Positions 26,486 through 35,425 of a stretch of 64,000 nt of DNA are shown in pieces (the first letter of the stretch is position 1; each line of letters starts with the position of its first letter). The DNA comes from Streptomyces canus 299MFChir4.1 (GTDB lineage: Bacteria > Actinomycetota > Actinomycetes > Streptomycetales > Streptomycetaceae), in NCBI RefSeq assembly GCF_000383615.1, contig NZ_KB911598.1, positions 110,857-174,856 of the forward strand, written 5' to 3'. The notes under the pieces are model-generated. The model had not been told where the DNA came from. It saw only the letters and a list, made by a program, of their open reading frames with translations, and searched no databases. A program made the position numbers and the translations under genes.

Positions 26486-27406
26486 TCAGCGGGCCAGTTC
26501 GCCGAGGAGTCGCCAGGTGCGTCGGCGGTCTGCTTCTCCCGCGATCTCGGTGCCCGAGAGCACGACCTCGGTGGCGCCGGCGTCGCGGTAACGGCGTACC
26601 TCGGCCTCGACGGTCTTCTCGTCGCCGATCACGGCCAGGTCGGCGGCCCGCCGGCCGCCGGACAGTTCGATGACGCGGGCGTAGGACGGGATCTGTTCGT
26701 AGAACGCGAGGTTCTCGGTGGTCTTGGCCCGCACCGCGTCCACGTCGTCGGTGACCACGCCGGGCACCATTGCCACGATCCTGGGCGCGGGGCGGCCGGC
26801 GGCCTCGGCCGCGGCGGTCACGGCGGGCACGATGTGGTCCGCCAGGGCGCGCGGACCCGCCAGGTAGGGCAGGATCCCGTCCGCCAGCTCACCGCTTACC
26901 CGCAGCGCCTGCGGCCCCATCGCGGCGACCAGCAAGGGGACGCCGCTCTCGGCGCCCGGTACGCGCGCCGGGATCGGGGTCGTGGCGGTGAGCAGCTCGC
27001 CGTGGAAGTCGGCCGTGCCGGTCTCGGTCAACTGCCGCAGGGCGGTGAGGAATTCACGCAGCCGGGCGACGGGGCGTTCGAAGGGCAGGCCGAAGCCCTC
27101 CGTCAGCAGTTTCGTGCCCAGGGCCAGACCGAGGTGGTAGCGGCCGTGGGTCGCGGCCTGGGCGGTCTGGGCCTGGCTGGAGACCAGCAGCGGGTGGCGG
27201 CCGAAGACGGGGATCGCGGAGGTGCCGACCTGCAGTCCGGGCACTTCCCGCCCGACGATCGCCGCGAGCTGGGGTGAGTCCGCACCGAAGGTCTGCCCGA
27301 ACCAGGCTGACCGCAGACCGGCGCCCGCGGCCTCCCGGGCCAGTTGGACTGTGGCGTCGACCTGGTTCGGGGCGTCGGACGCGTTGAGCGCTACTCCAAC
27401 AGTCAT
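26486..27406 (-). CDS. F420-type LLM class oxidoreductase
   Basis: 306 residues from ATG 27406; a longer frame to 27469 is not homologous-looking. TIM-barrel luciferase-like family: VGVALNASDAPNQVDATVQL, GLQVGTSAIPVFGRHPLLVS, GRYHLGLALGTKLL, GVPLLVAAMGPQALRVSGEL, ADGILPYLAGPRAL. This pattern is typical of coenzyme F420-dependent oxidoreductases of actinobacteria. The substrate is unknown. Its start overlaps the stop of a decayed LLM monooxygenase gene upstream. Confidence 0.88.
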   Translation of the reverse strand: MTVGVALNASDAPNQVDATVQLAREAAGAGLRSAWFGQTFGADSPQLAAIVGREVPGLQVGTSAIPVFGRHPLLVSSQAQTAQAATHGRYHLGLALGTKLLTEGFGLPFERPVARLREFLTALRQLTETGTADFHGELLTATTPIPARVPGAESGVPLLVAAMGPQALRVSGELADGILPYLAGPRALADHIVPAVTAAAEAAGRPAPRIVAMVPGVVTDDVDAVRAKTTENLAFYEQIPSYARVIELSGGRRAADLAVIGDEKTVEAEVRRYRDAGATEVVLSGTEIAGEADRRRTWRLLGELAR

Positions 27407-27407
27407 G

Positions 27408-28010
27408 TCAGTCAGAACGGGCGTCGGGCGAACCGGCATTCCGGTCCGTGTGTGACAGCTTCTTGTCATTCATGTGTACTCGGTCCTGACTGGGAAGGGG
27501 CATACCGGTGCTTAGCCCGCGGGGCAGGGCGGTGCCGGTGTACTCGGTGCGGTAGTAGCCGCGTTCCTGCAGTTCCGGACGAGCAGGTCGACGATGTCGT
27601 CGCGGCCGTCCGGGATGAGGCACGGCGTGACGTTGAAGCCGTCGACCGCGCCGCGCCGTACGAAGTGGGCGAACTTGTCGGCCAGACCGGACGGAGTACC
27701 GGCGTGCCCGCGCTGCGGGCCGAGCGCGATGACGGTCTCGCGCAGCGACCAGCCGTGCGCCTGCGCCTTCGCCCTCCTTGGCCAGCGGCCCGTCGGCGTC
27801 GCGGTCGGACAGGTCGATGCCCCAGAGCAGCCCGGCGATCCCCAAGGCCGTGGCAGGGGTGGCCTGTTGGAGTCGGATCCAACGCTTCTTCTCCTGAGCT
27901 TCCTCCTCGGTGGCACCGATGATGATCTCGGTGCCGGGCAGGATCTCAAGCCGTCGTCGGGTCGGCCGACGGCGCGCAGGCGGGAGCTGACCAGCCCACC
28001 GCGCCCGGGG
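27408..28010 (-). pseudogene. NtaA/SnaA/DszA-type LLM monooxygenase, C-terminal remnant
   Basis: Three pieces in two frames reconstruct the C-terminal third of a flavin-dependent monooxygenase: SSRLRAVGRPDDGL; EILPGTEIIIGATEEEAQEK, KRWIRLQQATPATALGIAGL and LWGIDLSDRDADGPL; SLRETVIALGPQRGHAGTPS, GLADKFAHFVRRGAVDGFNV; then PELQERGYYRTEYTGTALPR. Frameshifts lie near 27945, 27780 and 27585. The N-terminal two thirds are missing. It is a relative of the intact monooxygenase at 32797, suggesting loss of a second sulfonate or aromatic-compound system. Confidence 0.7.
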
Positions 28011-28257
28011 TGACACGGACCTACACCACGTGGAAGCAGCTCGCCGACGAGGCGGGGATCACGCTCGGCACGAACTTCCGGAGTGGCCGCGCCGAGAGCT
28101 CCGCGACCGTGGCGGGGCCCCGGGGCTCGAGCCGAGTGCCTGCCTCGCACGGCGGCTCATGTCCGTCCGTCTGCCGCGCAAGGTGGGCGCGCAGGCGGGT
28201 CGGGAGGTGCCGCAGGCCTGCGTGCGACCACGCCACGGTGAGCGGGGGAGGCCGAGT

Positions 28258-28341
28258 CGCCGGACGCCGGACGCCGGACGCCGGACGCCGGACGCCGGAC
28301 GCCGGACGCCGGACGCCGGACGCCGGACGCCGGACGCCGGA
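28258..28341. repeat. Heptanucleotide tandem repeat, about 12 x CGGACGC
   Basis: An 84-bp tract of uninterrupted period 7 (unit CGGACGC). On the minus strand it falls in the reading frame of a decayed MDR gene, where it encodes repeated SGVRRPA. Because 7 is not a multiple of 3, each gain or loss of one unit changes the downstream frame. Confidence 0.92.
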
Positions 28342-28671
28342 GAGCCGGGTGAGCTCAGCGTAGGCGACCGACCCCGACGACAGGTGAGCGACCCGGTCCG
28401 GCAGCGCATCGCCGACCGGGGTGGAGTTCGGCGCGGCCACCAGCGCGTGGTCGCGCCACCCGAGCCGGTGCGTGACGGCGTCTCCCGGCGGCAGTGGGCC
28501 GCCCGCGCAGTCTGGCAACGCAAGGAAGTACCGGTTGCGGACTAGGACTTGCCCGGGGCCGGGCGCGGGCAGCGGCTGCGCGACGACGGCGAAGTACTCA
28601 GTGCCGGGCGGCCCCTCAGGGACGGCGACGAGCCGGGCCTCACGGGTGGCTGACGGCAGGGGAGTGACCAC
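28258..28671 (-). pseudogene. MDR NADP-oxidoreductase remnant interrupted by heptamer repeat
   Basis: From GTG 28671 the frame reads TPLPSATREARLVAVPEGPP and PLPAPGPGQVLVRNRYFLAL, the start of a PTGR/curcumin-reductase-like MDR protein. A deletion removes the middle of the GroES domain, the frame continues GDAVTHRLGWRDHALVAAPN and VAHLSSGSVAYAELTRLSGV, and then enters the heptamer repeat (SGVRRPA units) where the nucleotide-binding domain should begin. Nothing after the repeat is recognisable. Confidence 0.65.
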
Positions 28672-28790
28672 ACGTCTCCCCGGCCTGCGGATCGCCTCCG
28701 GAAGACGGAGAAGTTCGCTGTGTCCGCAATGCAAGACCTGTCCGGAAAGTTATTGACCAACGCGGTGGACCTCTGCTGAACTCCCGTTCC

Positions 28791-28868
28791 ATGAACCCGC
28801 GCGTGGACCTCACTCGGCGGCGCCACATCGATCTGGCGCACGTCTCCAGCGCGTTTTGTTGTCGCTGA
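28791..28868 (+). CDS. Cysteine leader peptide (candidate attenuator ORF)
   Basis: 25 codons: MNPRVDLTRRRHIDLAHVSS followed by AFCCR and TGA. The RRHIDL...S-A-x-C core and C-terminal Cys codons match the small 'putative leader peptides' found before sulfur and cysteine genes in streptomycetes. In mycobacteria, polycysteine leader ORFs are known to act as cysteine-responsive attenuators. No ribosome binding site precedes the ATG, so it may be leaderless. A strong hairpin follows 26 bp after the stop and the organosulfur operon begins at 29178, so the likely role is to sense charged tRNA-Cys. Confidence 0.72.
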   Translation: MNPRVDLTRRRHIDLAHVSSAFCCR

Positions 28869-28893
28869 CCCGGCAAGTAGTCCCCGGCAGCGG

Positions 28894-28920
28894 CCGGTGT
28901 GCGCCCACGGCGCGCGCCGG
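28894..28920 (+). promoter_or_regulatory. Hairpin between leader peptide and sulfonate operon
   Basis: CCGGTGTGCGCC (28894-28905), loop CAC, GGCGCGCGCCGG (28909-28920) pair over 12 positions with two G-U pairs. Its place just after the leader stop fits an attenuator or anti-attenuator stem. There is no T-run after it, so termination, if any, could be Rho-dependent or control may be translational. Confidence 0.5.
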
Positions 28921-29177
28921 GGCAGCGACGGTGCGAAGCCGCCCGCGCTGCGACCCTCCCCGCGGGATCGTCGCATCCACCTCCTGAGGGCTCCCGTCTC
29001 ACCTCCTTTCCGTACTCGTACTCGTACGAGCCGGGAGCCTGTTCGCGCACGCCGACGCGGTCGCTGAGAACGCGGCTGTAGCGGTCCCGCGACCACACGT
29101 TCTTTCCCTCCGGCCTGCTCAGCCGGCCTTCCGCGCGCCCCTTGGTGTGCGCCCAGCCGTCCGGGAGTGACCCCCTC

Positions 29178-30074
29178 ATGCCTCCGTCCATCCGTAAGCT
29201 CACCGGCCGCATCGGCGCGGTCATCGAGGCCGTCGACCTCACGGCGACCCCCGATCTCGCGACGGTCACGGCGCTCCGTGACGCCCTCAACGAGCACAAG
29301 GCGATCGTCTTCGATCACGCCGACCTCGACAACGCCGGCCAGGAGCGCGTGGCCCGGTGGTTCGGCGAACTCACCACCGCCCACCCCAACGTGCCGGCCA
29401 CCGACGGCACGACCAACGTGCTCGCCGTCGACAGCGAGACGTCCAAGGCCAACGAATGGCACACGGACGTCACCTTCGTGATCAATCCGCCGCAGCTCAC
29501 CACGCTCCGGTCGATCGTGACCACGCCGTACGGCGGAGAGACGCTCATCGCCAACGCCGCCGCGGCCTACCGCGACCTGCCCGCACCGCTGCGCGCCCTC
29601 GCGGACACGCTGCGCGTCGTGCACACCAACCAGTACGACTACGCCCGTCCCGCGGCCTCGACCGCACAACGGCAGGAGTACGACCGAGCCTTCGTGTCGA
29701 CGCCGTACGAGGCGGAGCACCCGGTCGTGCGGGTGCATCCGCTGACGGGCGAACGCGGGCTGTTCATCGGTGGGTTCGCCAAGCGCATCGTCGGTCTCCC
29801 GAGCAGCGACTCGGCGGATCTGCTGCGCATCCTCCAGTCGTATGTGACGCGTCCGGAGAACATCCTGCGCTGGACCTGGTCTCCCCAGCAGCTGCTGATC
29901 TTCGACAACCGGATCACCCAGCACTACGCGGTGGACAACTACGACGACCATCCGCGCCGCCTCAACCGGGTGACGGTCGCGGGAGAGGTACCGGTCGGTG
30001 TCGACGGACGCCGTAGCGAGCAACTCGTCGGTGACGCCTCGCACTACAGCAGCGTGTTGGCGGTGGCGGCATGA
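29178..30074 (+). CDS. TauD/TfdA-family Fe(II)/2-oxoglutarate dioxygenase
   Basis: 298 residues. Iron ligands are visible as H-x-D in NEWHTDVTFV and the distal His in RITQHYAVDNYDD, with the 2-oxoglutarate-binding Arg in HPRRLNRVTVAG. TauD enzymes hydroxylate sulfonates or sulfates next to the sulfur so that sulfite or sulfate is released; relatives act on phenoxyacetates. It heads an operon with an SsuABC-like importer and a flavin monooxygenase, which favours an organosulfur substrate. Its stop overlaps the permease ATG by 4 bp. Confidence 0.9.
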   Translation: MPPSIRKLTGRIGAVIEAVDLTATPDLATVTALRDALNEHKAIVFDHADLDNAGQERVARWFGELTTAHPNVPATDGTTNVLAVDSETSKANEWHTDVTFVINPPQLTTLRSIVTTPYGGETLIANAAAAYRDLPAPLRALADTLRVVHTNQYDYARPAASTAQRQEYDRAFVSTPYEAEHPVVRVHPLTGERGLFIGGFAKRIVGLPSSDSADLLRILQSYVTRPENILRWTWSPQQLLIFDNRITQHYAVDNYDDHPRRLNRVTVAGEVPVGVDGRRSEQLVGDASHYSSVLAVAA

Positions 30075-30964
30075 CCGAGCTCAGCCTCAAAGTGCCTGCC
30101 GTCGCCAAGGGGCCGGCCGCCGAGACGACGAGCGCGCACGAGCGTGAGGTGTTCCTGCCGGGCGACGCCCGCCGCCGGACGCCGCTCAGCACACTCCGCG
30201 AGCGCCTGCGCTGGCCCCTCGGGGTCTATACGACTCCCGTCGTGATCCTCCTCGCCTGGGAGGCACTCGCGCGGGCCGGAGTGGTGTCGAAGACCTACGC
30301 CCCGGCACCGACGTCGATCGTGAAGTCGGCCGTCGACCTGTGGCAACAGGGCGTCCTCGGGCCGGACCTGGCCATCTCGCTGCAGCGTGCCGGTATCGGT
30401 CTCGCGGTCGGGCTGACGCTCGGCATCGTGACCGGGGTGCTCGGCGGGCTGCTGCGCAGCGGTGAATACCTGTTCAACGGCCTCGTGCAGGTGCTCAACA
30501 CCATCCCGCTCCTCGCGGTGCTGCCGCTGATGATCGTGTGGTTCGGCATCGACGAACTCACCAAGGTGCTGCTGATCTCCTTCGGCGCCGGTGTCCCGAT
30601 GTATCTCAACCTGTTCGCCGCGATCCGGGGCGTCGACCAGCGGCTGATCGAGATGGCGCGCACCACGGGCGCGGGCACCTGGCGCCTGGTGACGCGCGTG
30701 CTGGTGCCCGGGGCCCTGCCGGGGTTCCTGGTCGGCCTGCGGTTCTCGCTCGCGTACAGCGTGTTGGGCCTCGTCGCCGCCGAAACGGTCAACGCCGACA
30801 AGGGACTTGGCTTCCTCATCACGCAGGGGCAGACCTACCTCCAGACCAACCAGGTCTTCGTGGGGCTGGTGATCTACTCGCTCCTCGGTCTGCTCGCCGA
30901 CCAGTTCGTCCGGGTTCTCGAGCGGGTGCTGCTGCGGTGGCGACCCAGTTATGAGGCGTCATGA
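30071..30964 (+). CDS. ssuC: ABC transporter permease, SsuC/TauC type
   Basis: 297 residues, with a cytoplasmic N-terminal extension of about 50 residues then about six membrane segments. The permease coupling loop is clear: NLFAAIRGVDQRLIEMARTT with GAGTWRLVTRVLVPGALPGF (EAA-like motif). C-terminal LVIYSLLGLLADQFVRVLER is typical of the nitrate/sulfonate/taurine importer class. ATGA overlap with both neighbours shows one transcript with coupled translation. The symbol reflects family likeness; the transported compound is inferred. Confidence 0.9.
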   Translation: MTELSLKVPAVAKGPAAETTSAHEREVFLPGDARRRTPLSTLRERLRWPLGVYTTPVVILLAWEALARAGVVSKTYAPAPTSIVKSAVDLWQQGVLGPDLAISLQRAGIGLAVGLTLGIVTGVLGGLLRSGEYLFNGLVQVLNTIPLLAVLPLMIVWFGIDELTKVLLISFGAGVPMYLNLFAAIRGVDQRLIEMARTTGAGTWRLVTRVLVPGALPGFLVGLRFSLAYSVLGLVAAETVNADKGLGFLITQGQTYLQTNQVFVGLVIYSLLGLLADQFVRVLERVLLRWRPSYEAS

Positions 30965-31692
30965 GCAGCACGATCGCGACGGAGCTCCGCCGGCAGACCG
31001 GGGTCGTCGTCGAGAAAGCGGTCCGTCGGTTCGGTGACCGGGTGGTCCTCGACCACATCGACCTCACCATCGCCGACGAGGAGTTGGTGATCCTGCTCGG
31101 TCCCTCGGGCTGCGGCAAGAGCACCCTTCTGCGACTGCTCGCCGGACTCGACCGGCCCGACGGAGGGCGTGTGGAGGTCCCGGCACGGCGCGCGATCGTC
31201 TTCCAGGCCGACCGGCTGCTGCCGTGGCAGCGGGTCCTGCGCAACGTCACGCTCGGCCTGCACGGGCCCGACGCGGAACAGCGAGCCCGCGACGTTCTCG
31301 CCGAGGTCGGACTCGCGGGCCGCGAGAAGGCATGGCCCAAGGAGCTCTCCGGCGGCGAGGCCCAGCGGGTGTCGCTCGCGCGGGCCCTGGTCTCGGAGCC
31401 CGAACTCGTGCTGCTCGATGAGCCGTTCGCGGCCCTCGACGCCATCACGCGGCTGCGCATGCACGACCTCGTACGGGCCCTGCGGACCAAGCATCACGCG
31501 GCCATGCTGCTCGTCACCCACGACGTCGACGAGGCGATCGCCCTGGCGGACCGCATCGTCGTCATGAGCGACGGCCGCATCGGCACCTCGCACGAGGTGC
31601 ACCTCTCCGCCGCGGACCGCGAAGCGAGCGTCGCACGCGAGGAACTCCGCGCCCGGCTCCTGGCAGATCTCGGCCTGGCCGGCCAGCACTGA
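30961..31692 (+). CDS. ssuB: ABC transporter ATP-binding protein, SsuB/TauB type
   Basis: 243 residues with complete nucleotide-binding motifs: Walker A GPSGCGKST (residues 47-55), Q-loop VFQADRLLPWQ, signature LSGGEAQRVSLARAL, Walker B ELVLLDEPFAALD and switch His in LLVTHDVDEA. It powers the importer formed with the adjacent permease and lipoprotein. It starts within the ATGA overlap with the permease stop. Confidence 0.93.
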   Translation: MSSTIATELRRQTGVVVEKAVRRFGDRVVLDHIDLTIADEELVILLGPSGCGKSTLLRLLAGLDRPDGGRVEVPARRAIVFQADRLLPWQRVLRNVTLGLHGPDAEQRARDVLAEVGLAGREKAWPKELSGGEAQRVSLARALVSEPELVLLDEPFAALDAITRLRMHDLVRALRTKHHAAMLLVTHDVDEAIALADRIVVMSDGRIGTSHEVHLSAADREASVAREELRARLLADLGLAGQH

Positions 31693-31741
31693 CCTCACCG
31701 AACACAAACCCTCACCCAGCACAGAAAGCACACCACATCCC

Positions 31742-32800
31742 ATGCGCAAGAGAACCAGCAGACTCGTCGGCGCCGTCGGCTCGCTCGCCCTCGCGGGCAC
31801 CCTCGCCGCCTGCGGATCGTCGTCGTCGGACACGGCGGCGCCGCTGAGCAACGCCGCCGACGCGAGCGACGCCAAGCACCCCGAGTGGAGCAAGTACACC
31901 TTCACGATCGGTGACAACGGCGGTGACGGCAGCCAGGAGCTGGCGAAGCTGACCGGCGTGTTCGACAACGCGCCCTACAAGGTGAAGTTCGCCCGCTTCA
32001 CCTACGGCCCGCCCCTCGTGCAGGCCGCCGCCTCGGGCGACATCGACCTCGGCAGCGTCGGCGACGTACCGCCGATCACGGGTGCGGCGAAGGAGTACGG
32101 CTTCAAAGTCGTCGCCGTCAACCGCTCGCTCACGCCCGACCAGGCGGTGGAGAACATCATCGTGCCGAAGGGCTCGAAGCTGAGGACGGCCGCCGACCTC
32201 AAGGGCAAGAAGATCGCGGTACCGCAGGGCAGTTCGGCCCACGGCCTGGCCCTGAACGCGCTGAAGAGCGTCGGCCTCACCCCCAAGGACGTGAAGCTGG
32301 CCTTCCTCGATCCGGCAGCCGGTGCGACGGCGTTCAACACGGGCAAGGTGGACGCCTGGTCGATCTGGAACCCGCAGTCCGCGATCGCGGTCAAGAACGG
32401 CGCGCGGATCCTGGTGAAGGGCCTCCCGCCGATCGACCAGACGAGCAGTTACTACGTCGCCAGTGACGCGTCGCTGAAGGACAAGGCCAAGCGTGCCGCT
32501 CTCGCGGACGTCCTGAAGAGGCTGTCGCGGGAGTTCGCCTGGGGTGTCAAGAACCCCGACAAGTACGCGCAGGCACTCTCGAAGGAGCAGGGCATCCCGC
32601 CGGCCGACGCCAAGGCATCCCTGGCCGCCTACTCGAACCGGGTGACCCCGGTGGAGCAGTCGGACATCGAGCTGGAGCAGAAGCTCGCCGACGCCTTCCT
32701 GGAGGCGGGTCAGATCACCAAGAAGGTCGACGTCAAGTCGATCACAGACAACCTCCTCCCGGCCGGTTACGACAGCTCCAAGCTGAAGGTGACCTCATGA
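31742..32800 (+). CDS. ssuA: Sulfonate-type ABC transporter substrate-binding lipoprotein
   Basis: 352 residues. Lipoprotein signal MRKRTSRLVGAVGSLALAGT with lipobox LAAC (Cys24). The mature protein has the SsuA/NMT1-like pattern: GQ-like ligand strand PPLVQAAASGDIDLGSVGDV and AADLKGKKIAVPQGSSAHGL, WSIWNPQSAIAVKNGARIL. It would capture an aliphatic sulfonate, taurine or similar compound outside the membrane and deliver it to the adjacent permease. The ligand cannot be deduced from sequence. Its stop overlaps the monooxygenase ATG by 4 bp. Confidence 0.9.
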   Translation: MRKRTSRLVGAVGSLALAGTLAACGSSSSDTAAPLSNAADASDAKHPEWSKYTFTIGDNGGDGSQELAKLTGVFDNAPYKVKFARFTYGPPLVQAAASGDIDLGSVGDVPPITGAAKEYGFKVVAVNRSLTPDQAVENIIVPKGSKLRTAADLKGKKIAVPQGSSAHGLALNALKSVGLTPKDVKLAFLDPAAGATAFNTGKVDAWSIWNPQSAIAVKNGARILVKGLPPIDQTSSYYVASDASLKDKAKRAALADVLKRLSREFAWGVKNPDKYAQALSKEQGIPPADAKASLAAYSNRVTPVEQSDIELEQKLADAFLEAGQITKKVDVKSITDNLLPAGYDSSKLKVTS

Positions 32801-34122
32801 GCGAGAGACGGCGGCTCCATCTCAACGCCTTCCTCATGGAAGCGGGCCACCACGAGGCGGCGTGGCGGCTCCCGCACAGCAATCCCCGGGCGGACTTCGA
32901 CCTGCGGCACTGGGTCGAGCTGGCGCAGCTGGCCGAGAGCGCCAAGTTCGACTCGCTGTTCCTCGCGGACGGCCCCGCCCTCATCGGCACCGGCGAGTTC
33001 CGGCCGCCGGGCCAGCTCGAACCGCTGACCCTGCTGACCGCGCTGTCCCAGGCGACGAGCAGGATCGGCCTTATCGCGACCGTCTCGTCGACGTACAACG
33101 AGCCGTACAACCTCGCCCGTCGACTCGCATCCGTCGACCACGTCAGCGGTGGCCGCGCCGGCTGGAACATCGTCACCTCGGCAGGGGCGGACGAGGCAGC
33201 CAACTTCGGCCTCGACAACCGCCCCGGCCACGCCGAACGCTACGCCAGGGCCGACGAGTTCCTGAAGGTCGCCAAGGCGCTGTGGGACAGCTGGGAGTCC
33301 GAGGCCGTCGTCGCGGACAGGACCACCGGACGCTACGCCGACCCCGAGCGGCTGCACCGGCTCGGCCACGAGGGCAGGTACTTCAAGGTGGCCGGCCCGC
33401 TCAACGTCGAGCGCCCGCCGCAGGGTTACCCGCTGCTCGTCCAGGCCGGCTCCTCGGAGGACGGCAAGGACTTCGCGGCCCGCCACGCCGAGGCCATCTT
33501 CACCGCACACACCACGTACGAGCGCGCGGCCGCCTTCTACGCCGACATCAAGGCCCGGACAAGGGTCGCGGGCCGTGACCCGGACGGCGTGATCGTTTTG
33601 CCCGGTATCGTCCCGTACATCGGGTCGACCGAGGCGGAAGCCCGCGCGCTCGCCCGGCAGTTCGACGAGCTGCGCGTCCCGGAGTACGGGCTGCGCCAGC
33701 TGGCCGCCGTGTTCGAGACCGAGCCGTCGGCCTTCGCGCTCGACGATCCCCTCCCGGATTACATCCTCGCCAGGCCGAAGCTGGAAGGCTCGCAGAGCCG
33801 TTCCGACCTGATCATCGATCTCGCGGTGCGCGAGCAGCTGACGGTCCGGCAGATCATCTCCCGGCTCGGCGGCGGGCGCGGCCACTTCGAGTTCGTCGGC
33901 ACGCCCGAGCAGATCGCGGACACGATCATCGCCTGGTTCGAGGGTGGCGCCGCGGACGGGTTCAACATCATGGCTCCCGCCCTGCCGTCGGGCCTCGCGG
34001 CCTTCGTCGAGCACGTGCTGCCGATCCTGCGGGGCAAGGGGCTGTTCCGCGAGGAGTACGAAGGCACGACACTGCGCGAGCACTACGGGCTCCCGGTCCC
34101 GGCGAACCAGTTCCACGGCTGA
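32797..34122 (+). CDS. NtaA/SnaA/DszA-family FMN-dependent monooxygenase
   Basis: 441 residues, the usual length of this LLM subfamily. Key segments: RRLHLNAFLMEAGHHEAAWR, DHVSGGRAGWNIVTSAGADE, YFKVAGPLNVERPPQGYPLL, VQAGSSEDGKDFAARHAEAI and GGRGHFEFVGTPEQIADTII. Members use reduced FMN from a partner reductase to cleave C-S, C-N or ring bonds. As the last gene of the dioxygenase-transporter operon it probably desulfonates an imported compound. No flavin reductase lies in the operon. A hairpin terminator follows. Confidence 0.92.
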   Translation: MSERRRLHLNAFLMEAGHHEAAWRLPHSNPRADFDLRHWVELAQLAESAKFDSLFLADGPALIGTGEFRPPGQLEPLTLLTALSQATSRIGLIATVSSTYNEPYNLARRLASVDHVSGGRAGWNIVTSAGADEAANFGLDNRPGHAERYARADEFLKVAKALWDSWESEAVVADRTTGRYADPERLHRLGHEGRYFKVAGPLNVERPPQGYPLLVQAGSSEDGKDFAARHAEAIFTAHTTYERAAAFYADIKARTRVAGRDPDGVIVLPGIVPYIGSTEAEARALARQFDELRVPEYGLRQLAAVFETEPSAFALDDPLPDYILARPKLEGSQSRSDLIIDLAVREQLTVRQIISRLGGGRGHFEFVGTPEQIADTIIAWFEGGAADGFNIMAPALPSGLAAFVEHVLPILRGKGLFREEYEGTTLREHYGLPVPANQFHG

Positions 34123-34132
34123 CCCGCTCGTG

Positions 34133-34162
34133 ACTCCCGCCGCCTCCCGGAGTGGCGGGAGT
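34133..34162 (+). terminator. Terminator of the sulfonate operon
   Basis: ACTCCCGCC (34133-34141) pairs with GGCGGGAGT (34154-34162) across a 12-base loop, 11 bp after the monooxygenase stop. Confidence 0.75.
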
Positions 34163-34319
34163 CCGCCCGCGCTGCGGGTCGAGGGGCTCACGGCCCAACC
34201 GCAGCACGCCCGCGCGACCGCGCCGTCCTGAATCCGACACCGCGTGCCGGAGGTGACTGCCGTGCGAAAGGGCGTTGGGCGTGGCGCGCAGTCAACTACC
34301 GATGATCAAAGGGAGTTCG

Positions 34320-34577
34320 TCATGGCGTGCGTGCCGACGACGTGCCCGTTCCCGCCCTTGTCGCGTCCGCGCCGCGGCTGGCCAGCAGGCGCAGCGCCTC
34401 CGCCGACGGGGAGCCCGGTTCGGCGTGGTACGTCACCAGCATCTGTTCGTGGTCGTCGGCCTGGTGGAACGACTCGAGGGGAGGTCGAGTTCGCCGACGA
34501 GTGGGTGATGCAGGCGCTGGATGCCGTGGCATCTCTCCTTGACCGAGCCTGCGCTCTCGCGAAGCAGACGGCCGGCT
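34320..34577 (-). pseudogene. MmyB-like HTH regulator, C-terminal remnant
   Basis: On the minus strand: GIQRLHHPLVGELDLP in one frame, then after a shift near 34480 LESFHQADDHEQMLVTYHAE and PGSPSAEALRLLASRG to a stop at 34320. This is the ligand-binding tail of XRE/MmyB regulators, which are normally divergent from an oxidoreductase gene. The N-terminal HTH and most of the PAS-like domain are missing. The break at about 34577 meets a 5'-truncated old yellow enzyme gene on the other strand. Confidence 0.72.
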
Positions 34578-35092
34578 GAGGTCCCGGCGCCGACCACGCC
34601 GGCGCCGCGGACCGGGCCGGCTTCGGCATCGAGTTCGCCCGGGCTGACGCGGAGGCGATCGGCGGCCACCGGACCGGCTTCCGCATCTCCGCCAGCAACC
34701 CCTACAACGACATCGCCGAGACCGACCCGGCCGACCCACTGGCCACCTACGCCACCCTGATCACCGGACTCGCCCGGCCGGACCTCGCCTACCTGCACCT
34801 GGTCGAGAGCCCGGACCACGACCTGACCGCCCGGCTGCGCAAGGACTGGCCGACGGCGTTCATCCTCAACCCCTTCAGCCACCCAGAGACCACCGGCCCC
34901 GGCGCTCTCGCCCCCATCGAGGACGGCACCGCGGACCTCATCGCCTTCGGCGCGCTGTTCCTGGCCAACCCGGATCTGCCCGCCCGCCTCGCGGTCGGCT
35001 GTCCCTTCAGCACCCCCGATGCGGCCACCTTCTACGGCGGCGAGCACCGCGGCTACACCGACTACCCTGCGCTGGTCGCTGACAGCGCATGA
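34578..35092 (+). pseudogene. Old yellow enzyme (NemA-like), C-terminal half
   Basis: The frame reads TGFRISASNPYNDIAETDPA, LARPDLAYLHLVESPDHDLT, GTADLIAFGALFLANPDLPA and ATFYGGEHRGYTDYPALVAD before TGA 35090. This matches the second half of alkene reductases of the old yellow enzyme family, including the FMN-phosphate region and the C-terminal GYTDYP. The first half, with the His/Asn substrate ligands, is absent, as is any start codon. Confidence 0.75.
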
Positions 35093-35425
35093 CCTGAATA
35101 GATGTCATCGCCGGTGGGTGCGGCAAGGCAGGACGCGAGGTTCAGGTGACCGAAGTCCCTCTGAGGGGAGAACGTGAGGCCGCGGGGACGCGGCCGGCGG
35201 AACCGACGCCACAACTGGACCGGGGCCCTTCGCACCGGAGGGGGCCCTGCCGGGAGCTGTGTGCCGGGGCGCCCGGCGCACGCCCAGGCAGCGCAGCCGG
35301 ACACCGCGCTGCCTGGATCACGTGTCGTACGGTCCGATGTCGCGGCCGCTCACCGTCCGCAGCGGATCTCACCGCACCCGGCGGTGCCGCCGACAGGGCC
35401 GAAAGACCTGCACCCATACCGGGAG
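35093..35425. other. 333-bp gap, no gene seen
   Basis: The frames are unlike known proteins and no promoter motif stands out. It separates the old yellow enzyme fragment from the 3' end of the desaturase gene. Confidence 0.4.
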
